Assembly: GCF_964204645.1 (NCBI RefSeq)
Contig: NC_134027.1
Location: 975,501-1,035,500, forward strand
Source of the DNA: Tubulanus polymorphus
Taxonomy: Eukaryota > Nemertea > Palaeonemertea > Tubulaniformes > Tubulanidae
Length of the DNA stretch: 60,000 bases
Direction of reading: 5' to 3'
The stretch's first letter is position 1. Each line of letters opens with the position of its first letter. The notes under the pieces were generated by a model, which was not told the DNA's origin, searched no databases, and was given only the letters and a program-made list of their open reading frames with translations. Shown piece after piece: positions 1 through 12,700 of the stretch. Made by a program: the position numbers and the translations under genes.

Positions 1-920
1 CTCCACCGGTACTGCCAGATACAGCCTGAGAAATGTCTCTCCAGATAGTCACTCCACCGGTACTGCCTGATACAGCCTGAGAAATGTCTCTCCAGATAGT
101 CACTCCACCGGTACTGCCAGATACAGCCTGAGAAATGTCTCTCCAGATAGTCACTCAGAGCTCACTCCACCAGTGCTGCCTGATACAGCCTGAGAAATGT
201 CTCTCCAGATAGTCACTTCACCGATACTGCCTGATACAGCCTGAGAAATGTCTCTCCAGATAGTCACTCTGAGCTCACTCCAACGGTGCTGCCTGATACA
301 GCCTTAGAAATGTCTCTCCAGATAGTTACTCAGAGCTCACTCCACCGGTGCTGCCTGATACAGCCTGAGAAATGTCTCTCCAGATAGTCACTCAGAGCTC
401 ACTCCACCGGTGCTGCCTGATACAGCCTGAGAAATGTCTCTCCAGATAGTCACTCAGAGCTCACTCCACCGATACTGCCTGATACAGCCCGAGAAATGTC
501 TCTCCAGATAGTCACTCTGAGCTCACTCCACCGGTGCTGCCTGATACAGCCTGAGAAATGTCTCTCCAGATAGTCACTCCACCGGTACTGCCTGATACAG
601 CCTGAGAAATGTCTCTCCAGATAGTCACTCAGAGCTCACTCCACCGGTGCTGCCTGATACAGCCTGAGAAATGTCTCTCCAGATAGTCACTCAGAGCTCA
701 CTCCACCGGTGCTGCCTGATACAGCCTGAGAAATGTCTCTCCAGATAGTCACTCAGAGCTCACTCCACCGATACTGCCTGATACAGCCTGAGAAATGTCT
801 CTCCAGATAGTCACTCTGAGCTCACTCCACCGGTGCTGCCTGATACAGCCTGAGAAATGTCTCTCCAGATAGTCACTCCACCGGTGCTGCCTGATACAGC
901 CTGAGAAATGTCTCTCCAGA
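1..920. repeat. Minisatellite, 51/62-bp units
   Basis: About 16 tandem units start at the window edge, so the array probably continues leftward. The basic unit is about 51 bp and contains CTCCACCGGTGCTGCCTGAT followed by an AGAAATGTCTCTCCAGATAG core. A longer form of about 62 bp carries an extra 11-bp CTCAGAGCTCA-type insert. Long and short units are interspersed, with few point differences, which indicates recent homogenisation. It lies on the 3' side of the last WNK exon visible here, so it is probably intronic. The open frame crossing it on the minus strand is a by-product of the repeat. Confidence 0.95.
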
Positions 921-1797
921 TGACACATGTACACAAACCTCAGGATAACTGCAGACAGTCCAGTCAGCAGCAGCCACTGACAGGAACGGAGAGAGAGAGA
1001 GAGAGAGAGGGGGAGTGAGTCATGAAACATTCCGGCACGCAAAACTGGATTTATAAAAATCACGTAAACGGCTGGTGCTGCTGGTTCAATGAGAGAACAA
1101 GTGCAGGAACGAAAAAAATCTCTTATCATTTCTCAGCAGAAACACACAGAACCAACGCAAACATCCATAAATCTGACCCAAAATGAGAAATATAATAAAA
1201 CATCTAAAAACTGGGCAATTAAATCAACGAGGGGAAGTTAATTAATAGATGAAATAATTACACGATGAGGACAGACTGAGGGACCATGCACACAAGGTTT
1301 CATCATTAACCTTGTACTAAATAACAGTGGTTCACTGGGATAGTTTGTACGGTGTGAATGATAACTGGTCTGGCACAACGCCAGTTGGATTTACACCAAA
1401 ATCTGTTACTAAAAATGTGACATCGTTTAACGGAGGGTCAGGTCGAGGTACTTTAAACTGAGCCAGGTAACAATGACAGTACAAAATGGTTCCAGTACAA
1501 ATAATTGACCAGTCCTTATCTGTTTGGTAATGGCTTGATCCATGGACGTATAAACTAGAAGGGATACGTCCATGCTTGATCCAATATCAGCCTTATCTAA
1601 GGGGGCATCTCAAAATAATAAATACAGGTGTTGGTATGGTTACTTGAAGATGCAGATTTCTACCTGTTGGGTTCAGTTGCACAGTCGTGACTTTAGTCCA
1701 AAAATGGTTTAAATTCTAAAACTGATAATAATTTGTAGACTGACTAGATGGAACCGACGGGGTGCTGCTGATATCAATTAAATTGTTTGTAACTTAC
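921..1797. other. Probable WNK intron 2 sequence, no exon seen
   Basis: I see no coding segment that continues the WNK kinase domain here. A purine run (GAGAGAGA) lies near 990-1010. Around 1668-1715 is a degraded piece of the foldback repeat that recurs in PTPDC1 introns (the CAGTTGCACAGTCGTGACTT end). The remaining kinase exons must lie left of the window. Confidence 0.5.
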
Positions 1798-4517
1798 GTT
1801 TTTAGGGTTCCCGATGTCATAAGTTCGGTAACTAATACGATGACTTTGCGCCCCCTGGCGGTCGGTTCCTCCCATGAGTCGTAGAACCGTACGATGTTCG
1901 GATGTTGTAAACCTTTCAACATTTCAGCTTCTTCACGAAATCGTTGTTTTTCGCTGCGGTTCCATTTCTTATCCTGAAATCCAGAACATTTCAAAATTAT
2001 TTTATTTTCTTATTTCTACATCTGAAATCCTGAAAAGCTGCAGCAGTTTTTGGGCAGTTAGTTCATATTAGAATTCTATAGTTTAAAACTTGAAAATATA
2101 CACCAATTTTAGCGGATTTGCAAATCTCATAATTTGATTTCTCAACAGGAAAGATTATAATCAACTTAGAATAAAAATGTAGATCGCCTAAAAAATAATT
2201 GTATAAAAATAATACAACACTCGTATGAAATATCTCATAAAACCATGAAATATGGGCAGCAATAAAACTATTTTTGAAAGACCTGAAAATAACGTTTTTA
2301 CAACCAATAAATTGCAATTAACGCAAAAATAACGATAAAACCTTTTCTCTACTAAACGCCACCACAGATATTCAACTTACTTTCCTAGAAACAATTACCG
2401 CAATTAATATGAAATAAAGCCTATAAAAACTCTTTGAAAAAAAAACTACATAAGCTTCGGATTATTCTTGATCCTGTGATATCAGAGGCGCCAAAAAAAA
2501 AACTTTAAAGTGTTGTAACCTAATTTTAGTACAAAGTCATAAAGAATAAACTCGTCACATACAATACGAAGAGCTATCCTTATGTTATAGAAGACAAGTT
2601 CAGGAAAAAGAGGATATTAAGGGTTTTTTCTTTTATCTAAATAAAAAAAATTCAAAGCCTCAATATCAGATTGCCCTCCTGCAGGAAGATGCCCCCAATA
2701 CTTGTAGCACGTCTAGAATAAAGAACAAGATTTTTCCAAAGTTATGAAATAGCAGGAGAGCGATATATCATGCGTTGCCCTCGTGAAACCCCCCTCCCCC
2801 CCTTATATAACCCAGGTGTTAAGAGTTAATTCTGTTTAGGAATTTTCATTGCCGAGAAGAGACGGCAAGTTTTAGTCTAGACCAAGCAGCAACTCGAGAT
2901 CAATGTTACAAAGTGTAAATTACCCTTCAATATTCAGTATTAGTCATCAATCAACACAGTTATAGTAACTTCACCCGTTCAGGGGGGAGGGGGAGGGGAG
3001 CTTGGGGTTTCGAGGTCGAATACTAGGAAAACTTACTAACATCACACACAACTGCAAATCATAGGCCTAAACCACAAATATGTAAATAAATTTCGTTTTA
3101 AAAGTGAGTGATTCAAGTCCCGCAATCATTGAGTTATGTGTGGTATGAATGATTCACTCTACCAAAGAGTTGTACATTTCATGTTTCAGTAAAAATCAGG
3201 CTTTTTTTCAAGTTGACCGAGTAGTTTAAACGTTTCATACCAAACTGTCAAATTCTGAATCCAGTTTGATTCGATGTTGATTTGTCGCAACACATGGGGG
3301 ATCTACCCTGAATAAACTAAAGGTCTGCTCAGTGGGTTCTTCCTACACTCGACGCTCTTTGAAGACAGTTCTTCAGTTCAACAGGTTAAATTTGACTCAG
3401 ATGAGTTAAAAAAATTGAGTTCATTTCACACTTCAACGGACCTCGAGTTGCAATGATGCTAAACTGTGGAACTGGATCAGACTGCTTGCTGCTTAAGAAC
3501 CTACAATATACATTGTATTAGAGACAAGTAAAACTGACAGCTGCTGCGTACCTGTAATTCACACCATGCGACCGCTACTCCCGTTTCCGTATCGAGACCT
3601 TTAAACACGGTTTTAAACGAACCGCGTCCGATTTCGACGTCAAACTTCAGAAATCGTCCATTCGGCGACGACGCGATAGATTTCTCATCGATTTCATCCT
3701 CGCGACTCTCGCTATCCTTCCTCACCTCTCCGTCGATCAGATCACCGTCCCGGAATATCTCACTCTCCGTACGATGCAACAACGCATCATCCGTAACCAC
3801 GACAACCGCCGACGATACGTTTATAATACCGTCGTCGACGGTTACGATTGTTTTCTGATCGGCAGTATCGGTAACCATAGCGACGTCATCCTCGCTCTTC
3901 TCTAAACTTTTATCGTCGATGGTAACCTGTTTTTTAACGACGGTAGCGGTATTCCCGGCGGACCCGGACGCTCCGTTCAATCCGATCGCACCCGTTTGTT
4001 TTAACGCTGATTTCGGTTGTTGTTGTTGTATTTCGGGAGTTTCCTCTAATAAATCATGATTCGTCGAAGGAACCTTACTCACGCGAAATCGACTTCGTTT
4101 TACCGGTTTACGCAGTTGAACCTCACTCGTCGCCGCGACGACGCTCGAGTTCGTACCTCCGCCATTTTTATTGTTGGTTTTTCTCGTCTGTTCTGCGGCG
4201 TGTTTATGATACGGTATCTCCCCGGATACGCCGTGTTTATGATACGTTACCTCCCCGGCGACCGGATCAGTCACTTCTACATCGTTAACATCCGAGTATC
4301 CGGATACAGTACGGAATATATGTTTCCTGACCGGAGACGTTCCGTTCGACCCGGTTCCGTTAGAGGACGAATCCGTTACTTTATTCCGTTTCATCGTCGT
4401 CGACGACGATTGTTTCGTCGTCGCTACGGTTACGACCGAATCTCTATTACTCATTGTTTCTCCGTTGATTCCCTCGTTGTCACTCGCGGAGGTCGCGCCG
4501 CCTCGTCCTTTACTCAT
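1798..4517 (-). CDS. WNK: WNK (with-no-lysine) protein kinase, 5' part
   Basis: WNK kinases phosphorylate the OSR1/SPAK kinases that control cation-chloride cotransporters. Two coding exons are visible: 4517-3552, with start ATG at 4517 (the open frame extends upstream only through GTG codons), and 1973-1798. Splice sites read CAG|GTACG and TTTCAG|GATAAG, then AC|GTAAGT. Residues 1-288 are low-complexity and rich in Ser/Thr/Val, with a small direct repeat of a YHKH motif. The kinase domain starts near residue 289 ([19 protein letters not shown]). The usual strand-3 lysine is Cys (VAWCELQ), while the glycine-loop lysine (GSFKTVFK) is present, which is the diagnostic WNK arrangement. Exon 2 encodes [20 protein letters not shown] and ends in [10 protein letters not shown]. 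The catalytic loop, the autoinhibitory region and the C terminus are outside the window. Confidence 0.95.
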
Positions 4518-7070
4518 CACTCTCACACGCACACGCTCAACTATTAATTATAATTTTAATTAATTATAATTATTCCGATCGTTACTAAATGAGTTCCCAG
4601 CCGTATGTGTAAACATACGAGAGGTAGTTGTCCATCGGATCTCGCGGGAACAGAGCGTAGTTTGAAGCCATGCGTATACTAACGACTTCAGTATCGACAC
4701 GACTGAACCGGTCAAACCGGTCGACGACGCTCTGAAACAGGTCGACTCCGACGCACCGTCTGGACTTACAGTCACAGTCTAAACTAGTTACCTTTAAATT
4801 CGTTACTCTCTGCAACATGATGATCTAAACGAATCATTAAAATCCGTTGAGTTTCCAATGATGTAAATTAGAGAAGAAAATTGCGTGAAGTTTCCTGGAA
4901 TCGGACGAGAAGTACTACAAGGACTGAACGGACACGTTTCCGGACGAAATGACTTTCCTGACAGGGTTTGGAGATGGTCGCAGCCGATTGAATTCCGAAC
5001 AAAATCGTGTGAGACGCGAAAAACGACTAAAAAACAGACCACACAACAAAAAAAGACTTCCGGGTTTGTGACTGGTGGAAATCTCACCCTATTCAACGAT
5101 TAATTGTCAGTTTCAGGCGCGAACCAAACCCGATCTCATCTATCCGAACCGTTAAACATCCAACCCGCGTACATCCTAGACGTCAGTATTAATCCTAGGC
5201 GCGGTATTTACGCCGCTAATCGCGATTTAGAATTACTGATTCTTCAAACCGTATAACACTGACTCTCAACAGAAATAGCGCCACCATTAACGCGTATTGA
5301 TACCGTCTCGAATCCGTGAACTACTTCGACTAAAAAGTCGACTTATAAAAAGCGTAATTTCAGGACAAAAGATTATATTTGACGATTCAGATTCGATCAG
5401 AAATGGATTTATTGCCAATGTCGTCCGCAAATCGTAATTTGGTCACGTTAATTTGTCTCTCACGTACACTAAATAAGTGCGTAAATCGCCGCCTTGTTTA
5501 GTTTATGGTTTTAACACCAGGTAGCGGTAACAGGTGGTCACGGGTCACGGTCCTCACGTGCCGCGGTCTCCTAATTGGCTCAGCGGGCCTGTGGGGGTCA
5601 TTGGTACTTCAATATATCAATAACACGTAAAGAAACTGACCCTTTCTAAGAAACGATAACCTCGGCTGACTGACCATACACTTATTCAAAGTCTTATTTC
5701 CAGAAACGAATCATGAGCGTTATAAAATAAGTCGCCCAAAGTACGACAGGCCGCGAAGCTCTGAAGTGTCATTTAGTGACATAGTGTCCTTTTATTGACA
5801 AGAAAATAAACCATTATACAAATCCTTAATATACATTATATTATATCTATTGCGTCGAGAATATTAGTGGAAAAATATAAATAAATCGTTTATTTAAGCA
5901 ATAGTGAACCGATTCGAGGGAGGAACTTCGGATATCGAAACTAGTGCTTGCATCGAAGCCACCCTTTTTGAAGTGTGCTTTTCAAATAAGCGCTGGACAA
6001 AAGATTTTTAAAAAACGAAATCAAGATCCATCGTTGTAAGTTCTACCTGTATATATACTACAGAGTATGAGCGGGTCATTTTGAGATCCACATTTGGAGA
6101 TATTAAAAGAGTCGTTGGTTTCACGCGTAGCTGGAAAATGTGTTTTAATTTGGTTGCAAATTATCAAATGGACATCGATAGTGTAATTGTGCCCATTTTC
6201 TCACCACAGGGCGCCCCTCAAGAGATGGGTGAGAACCATATGCCCCTCCCAATCCCCGCACGTTCCCGACAGACAGTCTCAATCGTTTACATGTAAATAT
6301 ATATATATATATATATATAATCTAAAGAAATAAGTATAGAATAGCCTTCGTGTAGCCCGATACTTGACCTTGAACTTGAACTTGAACTTATATCTATTGC
6401 GCCGTATATAACATTTATACATAGGATAAGACATGCGACAAATTTACAGGACAAAACATTGGAGAATGACATTTAATACAGAGTACATAATACATGTAGC
6501 ATAAAAACAAAAGTTTATACAAGAAATAATTAATAGAGTGAACAATCGAGAAAGGAGCCCTCAGTCTCAAAACGAAACCGCTAGTCGAGTCATAGCTTAA
6601 CCAATTTATTAACCAAGTCGCACATAATTGTGGAGAAGTTCCCGATAGTTCATCTACATGTATAAACCAATGAGTTGAATTCAGATCGAGTCTTTGTCTT
6701 TATCCGAACAATACTGAACCAAAACAAAGATTGTATGGCCATGAGTTAGGTACAGACTCTCATCACCATCATTCTTTCTTTCACAAGCAGTCCCGCGGCC
6801 GAGGTCCATGTAGGGAAAGCCGTTATCTGCAGTTCTGAAGTTAAGAATTTACAATCTTATGATCTCTGTGCGTTTCTTTGGAAGAAGAAATTGTATTTCA
6901 TGGAATCAGTCAGGTGCGCGTTCTGTTAATTGGAACTGAGAATTGCGCACTCTAAATTCCTGGCGCGTGATGTGACGGTATTGTAAATGTGATTATCGGT
7001 CACCGCACACCTGACTGGTCACCACAGAATGGGTCACCACACTGATATTACAAACACCACGAACCAAAAC
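4518..7070. other. Intergenic, WNK upstream region
   Basis: No convincing gene is seen. Short open frames here lack homology and splice context. The DNA next to the WNK start is relatively CpG-rich up to about 5.6 kb and probably holds the promoter and 5' leader, but I cannot assign a TATA box or first exon. An AT-dinucleotide microsatellite lies at 6296-6319. The rest is AT-rich single-copy-looking DNA. Confidence 0.5.
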
Positions 7071-7076
7071 TATCGC

Positions 7077-7180
7077 AGCTCAGTGGTCTAGTGGTAGCGT
7101 ACTCGTTTGACATACTAGATGTTGCGAGTTCGAGACCAGCTAGGGTTAGGGTTATGGCCAACCTAGGGTTAGGGTTATCG
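7077..7180 (+). repeat. tRNA-like SINE head
   Basis: The segment contains GTGGTCTAGTGGTAGCG, which resembles an RNA polymerase III A box. About 40 bp later GCGAGTTCGAGACC resembles a B box. It does not fold as a functional tRNA because arms are mismatched, so it reads as the tRNA-derived head of a SINE. It is followed by TAGGGTTAGGGTTA-like repeats. A related A-box segment occurs on the minus strand at 41552-41598. Confidence 0.45.
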
Positions 7181-7324
7181 AATTTATTACTTTTAGAAGT
7201 TAGGATTATCATTTCCAGTTCTGGGCGTGGGGCAATTAAATTTTCTTCCCTTTTGCCGGATAATTCTCCCTTGTAGGAATGAGAACTCAACCTCGATCAT
7301 TGAATGAAGTTTTAGATAAACACA

Positions 7325-7395
7325 CTCATTCGGTAGTGAGAGCTGGTGAGCTGAGAGTTCCCGGTTCGAACCCTGCTGAGGTTATGGAAGGACAG
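7325..7395 (+). repeat. Second tRNA-like fragment
   Basis: CCCGGTTCGAACCCTGCTG at about 7359 matches a B box, with a loose A-box-like stretch (GGTAGTGAGAGCTGG) upstream. No acceptor stem is evident, so it is probably part of the same or another SINE rather than a tRNA gene. Confidence 0.3.
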
Positions 7396-7952
7396 GAGCG
7401 GCTGTAATTGGAGGTGTAGAGAAAATTTCCCTTTTTAGAATGATGAATTCATTGAATAAAGTTAAACGCAGGAAACAAACAAACAGAAATAGTGGACATA
7501 TTATATTTCTTTATTGCATGATAATGAACACATGTGAAAAAAACTTAAATAAACTTTCCTACTATAGAAACAAATCAAACATAATCTCTCATTCTACTTT
7601 AAATTCCAAACATAATTGATATTTTTGTCATCTTTACTTAAGGTGAATACAAACTACATCTAAATATTGAGCAAAACATCACAATTCAAACGCGTGATGT
7701 TTCTGTCTAATACTGTCTAAATCAGTTCATTATTAACCCCAAATACTCACATTGATATTGCGAGAATCAAAATATGATCGGATACAAAATCAAACTTCAA
7801 TTCAATAAAAGATAACTAGATTAAATAAGTTATGTCTTTCAGTTCATCAAATTGATGTTATAACTGACTTTGACCGTAATTTTAGTCATTGTTTTCTGAG
7901 AATTTGGTGCTTAGATATAATAGACTACAATTAATTGATAATTGATTATAAT

Positions 7953-8418
7953 AGTAGAACCTCGTTACAACGAACTCTTCACAGGAGAACAGAAAATCTG
8001 TTCATTATAACCGATAGTTTGTTAACCCTTTCAGTGCTGACTAATTAATACCCTATAGTGCTGGAGAAAATTTGAAAATTCTAAAAAATTCCACCCTAGT
8101 GTGTTGAACAATGGGAATACCACTATAGTGCGTCTACACCGCAGTGCGGTGTATCGTTAGTTACTAGTATTTCACTATGTTTGACACTTGCTGCCATTTT
8201 TCAATAGAGATAATTACAAATTACTAATTACATCAATACACTGCGATGCGGTGTACTAGCAAAATCCATCGCTGATTTATACACCGCACTGCGGTGTAGA
8301 CGCACTGAAAGGGTTAATTATATCGAGTATGAAAGTAAATGATATGGTCGTATTTGGGACAAAATTGTAGGTTTGCAATAACCGATAAATCGTTGTATCT
8401 GAGGTGAGGTTCTACTGT
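7953..8418. mobile_element. pogo-like MITE carrying a nested insertion
   Basis: The left end reads TAGTAGAACCTCGTTACAAC and the right end GAGGTTCTACTGTA, forming inverted ends next to TA. The same ends occur in copies at 33499-33666 and 52360-52532, where the sequence between them also matches (GTTTGTAAT, ATAAATCGTT). TA flanks and CAGTGGAACCTCGTT-type ends fit Tc1/mariner-pogo superfamily MITEs. This copy is longer because another element sits inside it. Confidence 0.7.
8026..8313. mobile_element. piggyBac-type MITE
   Basis: A 288-bp element is bounded by perfect 12-bp inverted repeats CCCTTTCAGTGC and GCACTGAAAGGG, each flanked by TTAA (8022-8025 and 8314-8317). TTAA target duplication with CCC/GGG ends is the piggyBac signature. 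Subterminal inverted copies of GTCTACACCGCAGTGCGGTG add hairpin potential. There is no transposase frame, so it is non-autonomous. It is inserted in the pogo-like MITE around it. Confidence 0.85.
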
Positions 8419-9711
8419 AAATGCTTCCATTCAGATCACTGTCTGTGTTCCTGTTGACATTGCTCATACAACATTACACAGAGCAGCTTTAGCTCAAAAC
8501 AGATCTGAACAACTTAGAGATATGACTGTTTTTCAACTTGGACGTTTGTTGAAATATTTTTGTGACAATTAAAATATAACATCTAATTACCAATCGGGTC
8601 ATGTTGCCAAAAGGTGTCCGACTCGAGCGGAGTCTAGTGGTAAAATTACTCGTCAACAACACAAAAAAATGTTACATATCCATGTATAGCTTTCAACGAA
8701 TTACAAAATATAAGAAACATGTATTATTAATGAGTAAACACAAATATTCATTATTCAACAGTCAATTACGGTTTAGAAGTCAAAATAACTTCATTTGTGA
8801 TTTTTTTTCTAATTTCAAAATGACAAAAAAACTTGGTTCCACAAGTTGAGTTGATCATAAGGAACAAACTACGATTACGATTTAAAAAAACAACATTTTT
8901 GTATTTAATTCAAATTTCTTCAACTTTCTGAGAAATGCTTTGAATTCAAATTTTGATAGTCTATTCATTAATACTTGAAAGGTAACAAAAATAACCCTAA
9001 TACAATATAAAACTATAAACAGTGAGCACAAACTGGCAAAGATCGACTATTTGACTATGAAAACCTCAATCGTGATAAATCAATGAAGTTCGGCCTGCAA
9101 ACATTTTCATACATGATCTTCAATAATATAAGCAAAATTTCAAAGAGTTGATTTTGAAAAAAAATTCAATAGTCTTAGAAAATGCAAGGTCCTGATGAAA
9201 ACTTGTTGGGAAACATTCATTATTGCAGTCAAACTCAGCTCGGAGTCGTCGTAGTCATAACGCGATGACTTACACTTCGAAAATTAAATTGTAATTACGA
9301 ATTTAGATTCATACATTGAGATGACTTCAGCAGGGCTGCCAACATCTGAAAAGTGCTATCAATAACAAATTGAATTTTTTTCAGTAACATTTCATTGAAA
9401 GAAATATGTAAGAAAAATGTTCAAATTAATCAGTAATCAACAGTAAGACCCTCAGTAACATCTTTCATATTTCTGTTCAAATTAATCAGTAATCACAGTT
9501 AGACCTTCAGTAACATGTTTCATATTTGCGTATGCATCAAATCAAATCGGTATTTCTTGTTATATAACAAATACTGAATATCAGGAACAGTTGGCAGCCC
9601 TGCGCGAACACTCATCTGATGACCACTTGGCTGAATTCGACTACAGAATCTCAAGTAGCACCAAAAATAAAAGTTGAGTTGATCTCGAAAGATAGAGAAC
9701 CGATGTAAATA
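8419..9711. other. Intergenic, no gene seen
   Basis: AT-rich sequence with no supported coding region. A degenerate direct repeat of about 60-65 bp lies at 9420-9535 (units share AAATTAATCAGTAATC and CTTCAGTAACAT). The 3' untranslated region of the zinc-finger gene to the right probably occupies the right end; I could not fix its polyadenylation site. Confidence 0.5.
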
Positions 9712-12700
9712 CTATTGCAGCTCGAATTTGTTCCGAATCAAGGCCTCAAAAGTCGGTTCAATTAAAGCTAACTGTTTCTCGGTAAGATCAACATGTTGTT
9801 CATCACAGACTGTTATTGTCTTGAATATGTTTTTGATTTTAGCGATCAATTCGCTCGACGGAGTCGGATTCAGATTAAATAAACACGTATGATGCGGATG
9901 ATTCCGTTGATAATGGCGTCCGATTTCCTCGACGGAAACGACCTCGTCGCAACCTTCCATACAAATAATCGTTCGGTTTTTGATTATGTTGAAATGTTTC
10001 GATAAAATATGAGCGTGCATATCGATGATACACGTCATCGGAGGAGCCGAACACAATCCACAGTTTAATAAACACCGAATATGGTCGAACATCGATGATC
10101 CAGTTTTCGGTACGACGCAACTAATCAGCAACAAAAAGTTCACAAGTTTTTCTCGTTTTTTCAAATCGATTTCGTTAATTTTGATAAACCGTCGTTCGTC
10201 GCCGGCGTCGAACACCGACGAATGTTCCGAACTCAAATGGTCGACGATCGTTTCTCGTGATTTTTCTTGCAGGTCGCATATTCTACACGTGAACGGTTTT
10301 AATCGAATGTCTTAAACTCCGTTCGACAAACGTAACAATCGATTGATTTATCACCGAAATCGAACTCGTTTAATTTCCGTCTGATCGCGTCGCGGTTTAC
10401 GGCGTCGGTTGGCGTCGACAATTCCAGAGCTCTCACCGAAAAAACAACTTCATCATTGGCGGCGGGATCAGCATCGGGAGAATCCACCTCTGGTAAGTGA
10501 GTAGATAGGATTTCATTTATTCGGCGTCGATCGAGTTGAAAAACTCTCGTAAAATCATCAGAATCGGTCGCGATTTCCGTCAGATATTTTTCGCTCCATT
10601 TTTTCTGAAATTCGACGATCGTTTCGAAATATTCGCCCAACTCGAACTCGTCGAGAGCGAAGAACAACGCCTGGTCCTGTTTCTCGTAATCGCACACGTT
10701 TAAATACAACACACATCGCTCGTCGTCACGGTGACGAATTAACGAATGCACGAAAAAATCGGTAATGATTTCACATTTAAATTCGCACGCCGAGCAGCGG
10801 AACGGAGTATATTTCAAATGCGCGCTTTTGAAATGATTGAAAAAACGACGGATTTTCGAATCTTGAAATTCACATTTTGGACACGAGAATAAAGTCTCAC
10901 CGTTTGGTGCGGAGACCTTCACCTGGTTCCGATTGGTAGCCGGATAGCGGAGCTGGGTTAACGCTGAATCAGTCACATCGGTATGAGCTACGCGTTCAGA
11001 TACTTCGGATACCTCGACTTCTGTCGCCTGTGCAGCTGATTCATCTGATACAACGACCACTGCTGCTGCACTCGACCTGTTCACATCAATAGCTGTATCA
11101 CTCATTGATCCTGGCTGTTCAGAATTCGTAATACTTTTGGTAGCTGAGTTCAGAGAAGTATTGTCATTTAAAGCTAGCAGCTCGGTAACTGTGATGCCAT
11201 TAGATCCAACTGGTAATTCATTTGTCCATGTTGGTAGCTGGGAAGCTGTGTTATCGCTGGAAGCTACCGGTAGTTCAGATGTAGAAGAACTAGTATCGCT
11301 ATTTGTAGCTGGCAGCTCAGAAGCTATAGTTACACCACTTACTACATCGCTATCCCCCTGAACTGTATTTGATAATTGTTCAGCAGTTTCTGGCTGTGAT
11401 ACAATAAGGTTCAGTTTCATTGGTTCGAGCTGATTGTTTGAGTCAGTTGGAGATGGACTTGTTGGAGCATCTGGGGTCGACTGAACTTCTTGAGCTGAAT
11501 GATCTTTTTGAAGTACTGGAGCGTACAAAGCAGTTACAGCAGACTGAACATCTGGTACAGACAGAACTTGTTGAGCTTCTGGTGCACAAAGAGGTGCAGC
11601 AGGAGCAGGTTCTGGTGCACATTGAGGTGCAGCAGGAGCAGGTTCTGGTGCACATTGAGGTGCAGCAGGAGCAGGTTCTGGTGCACATTGAGGTGCTGGA
11701 GCAGCTTGAGCTTCTGGAGCGTACAAAGCAGTTACAGCAGACTGAACATCTGGTACAGACAGAACTTGTTGAGCTTCTGGAGCACCTTGAGGTGCTGGAG
11801 CACCTTGAGGTGCTGGAGCAGCTTGAGCTTCTGGAGCACATTGAAGCACTGGAGCAGCTTGAGCTTCTGGAGCACCTTGAGGTGCTGGAGCAGCTTGAGC
11901 TTCTGGTGTACCTTGAGGTGCTGGAGCAGCTTGAGCTTCTGGTGCACATTGAAGCACTGGAGCAGCTTGAGCTTCTGCTGCACATTGAGGCACTGGAGTA
12001 GTTTGAGCTTCTGGAGCACATAGAGGCGCAGGAGCAGGTTCTGGAGCACATTGAAGCACTGGAGCAGACTGAGCTTCTGCTGCACATTGAGGCACTGGAG
12101 TAGTTTGAGCTTCTGGAGCACATAGAGGCGCAGGAGCAGGTTCTGGAGCACATTGAGAAGCAAGAGCAGCTTGAGCTTCTGGAGCACATAGAAGTGCAGC
12201 AGAAGCAGGTTCTGGAGCACATTGAAGCACTGGAGCAGCTTGAGCCACTGGTGCACATTGATGTGCTGGAGCAGCTTGAGCTTCTGGAGCATATGGAGTT
12301 GCTGGAACAGCTTGAGCTTCTGGAGAACATTCAGGCGCTGGAGCAGATTGAGCTTCCTGATGTAGTTTTATTTCGTTTGAATACGTTAATGAAAGGACAT
12401 TCGCGTAATGTTTCAATGTGATATAATCATGTTGGTGTGAGTTAAACGAGTACTGCATGAATCCATCGAGAGTAGATCTCACTGACGTGCAGTGAAACCA
12501 ATGGAAATCATTGTATTTAAATTGTTTGTATAACTCCGCGTAACCTTGACCCAACCGGTCGCAGACGTGGTGAATGAAACTCTTCTGCGACCGGTAACAT
12601 TCGACTTCGATCAACATGCGTCGCGTATGGCAACCGTAACCGATGTGTACGAACAATAGGAACATACTAGCGAAACGTTTCGAACAGTCCGTACAAACAA

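Noticed and set aside
749-1129. 126-residue minus-strand ORF
   Set aside because: It runs through the 51/62-bp minisatellite, has no domain, and has no supported start.
4541-4575. AT-rich palindrome just upstream of the WNK start as a regulatory element
   Set aside because: AATTATAATT inverted repeats are expected by chance in AT-rich DNA. No second copy or binding logic supports it.
7077-7395. tRNA genes
   Set aside because: A- and B-box-like motifs exist, but acceptor and anticodon arms do not pair, so these are called SINE-like fragments.
10299-10314. Programmed -1 ribosomal frameshift in the zinc-finger gene
   Set aside because: No X-XXY-YYZ slippery heptamer is in the correct frame, and no downstream pseudoknot is apparent. 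A deletion or assembly error is simpler.
11420-12330. Alternative-frame ORFs rich in Leu/Glu, Cys/Ser and Leu/Gln over the zinc-finger repeats
   Set aside because: These are frame shadows of the APEAQAAP coding minisatellite.
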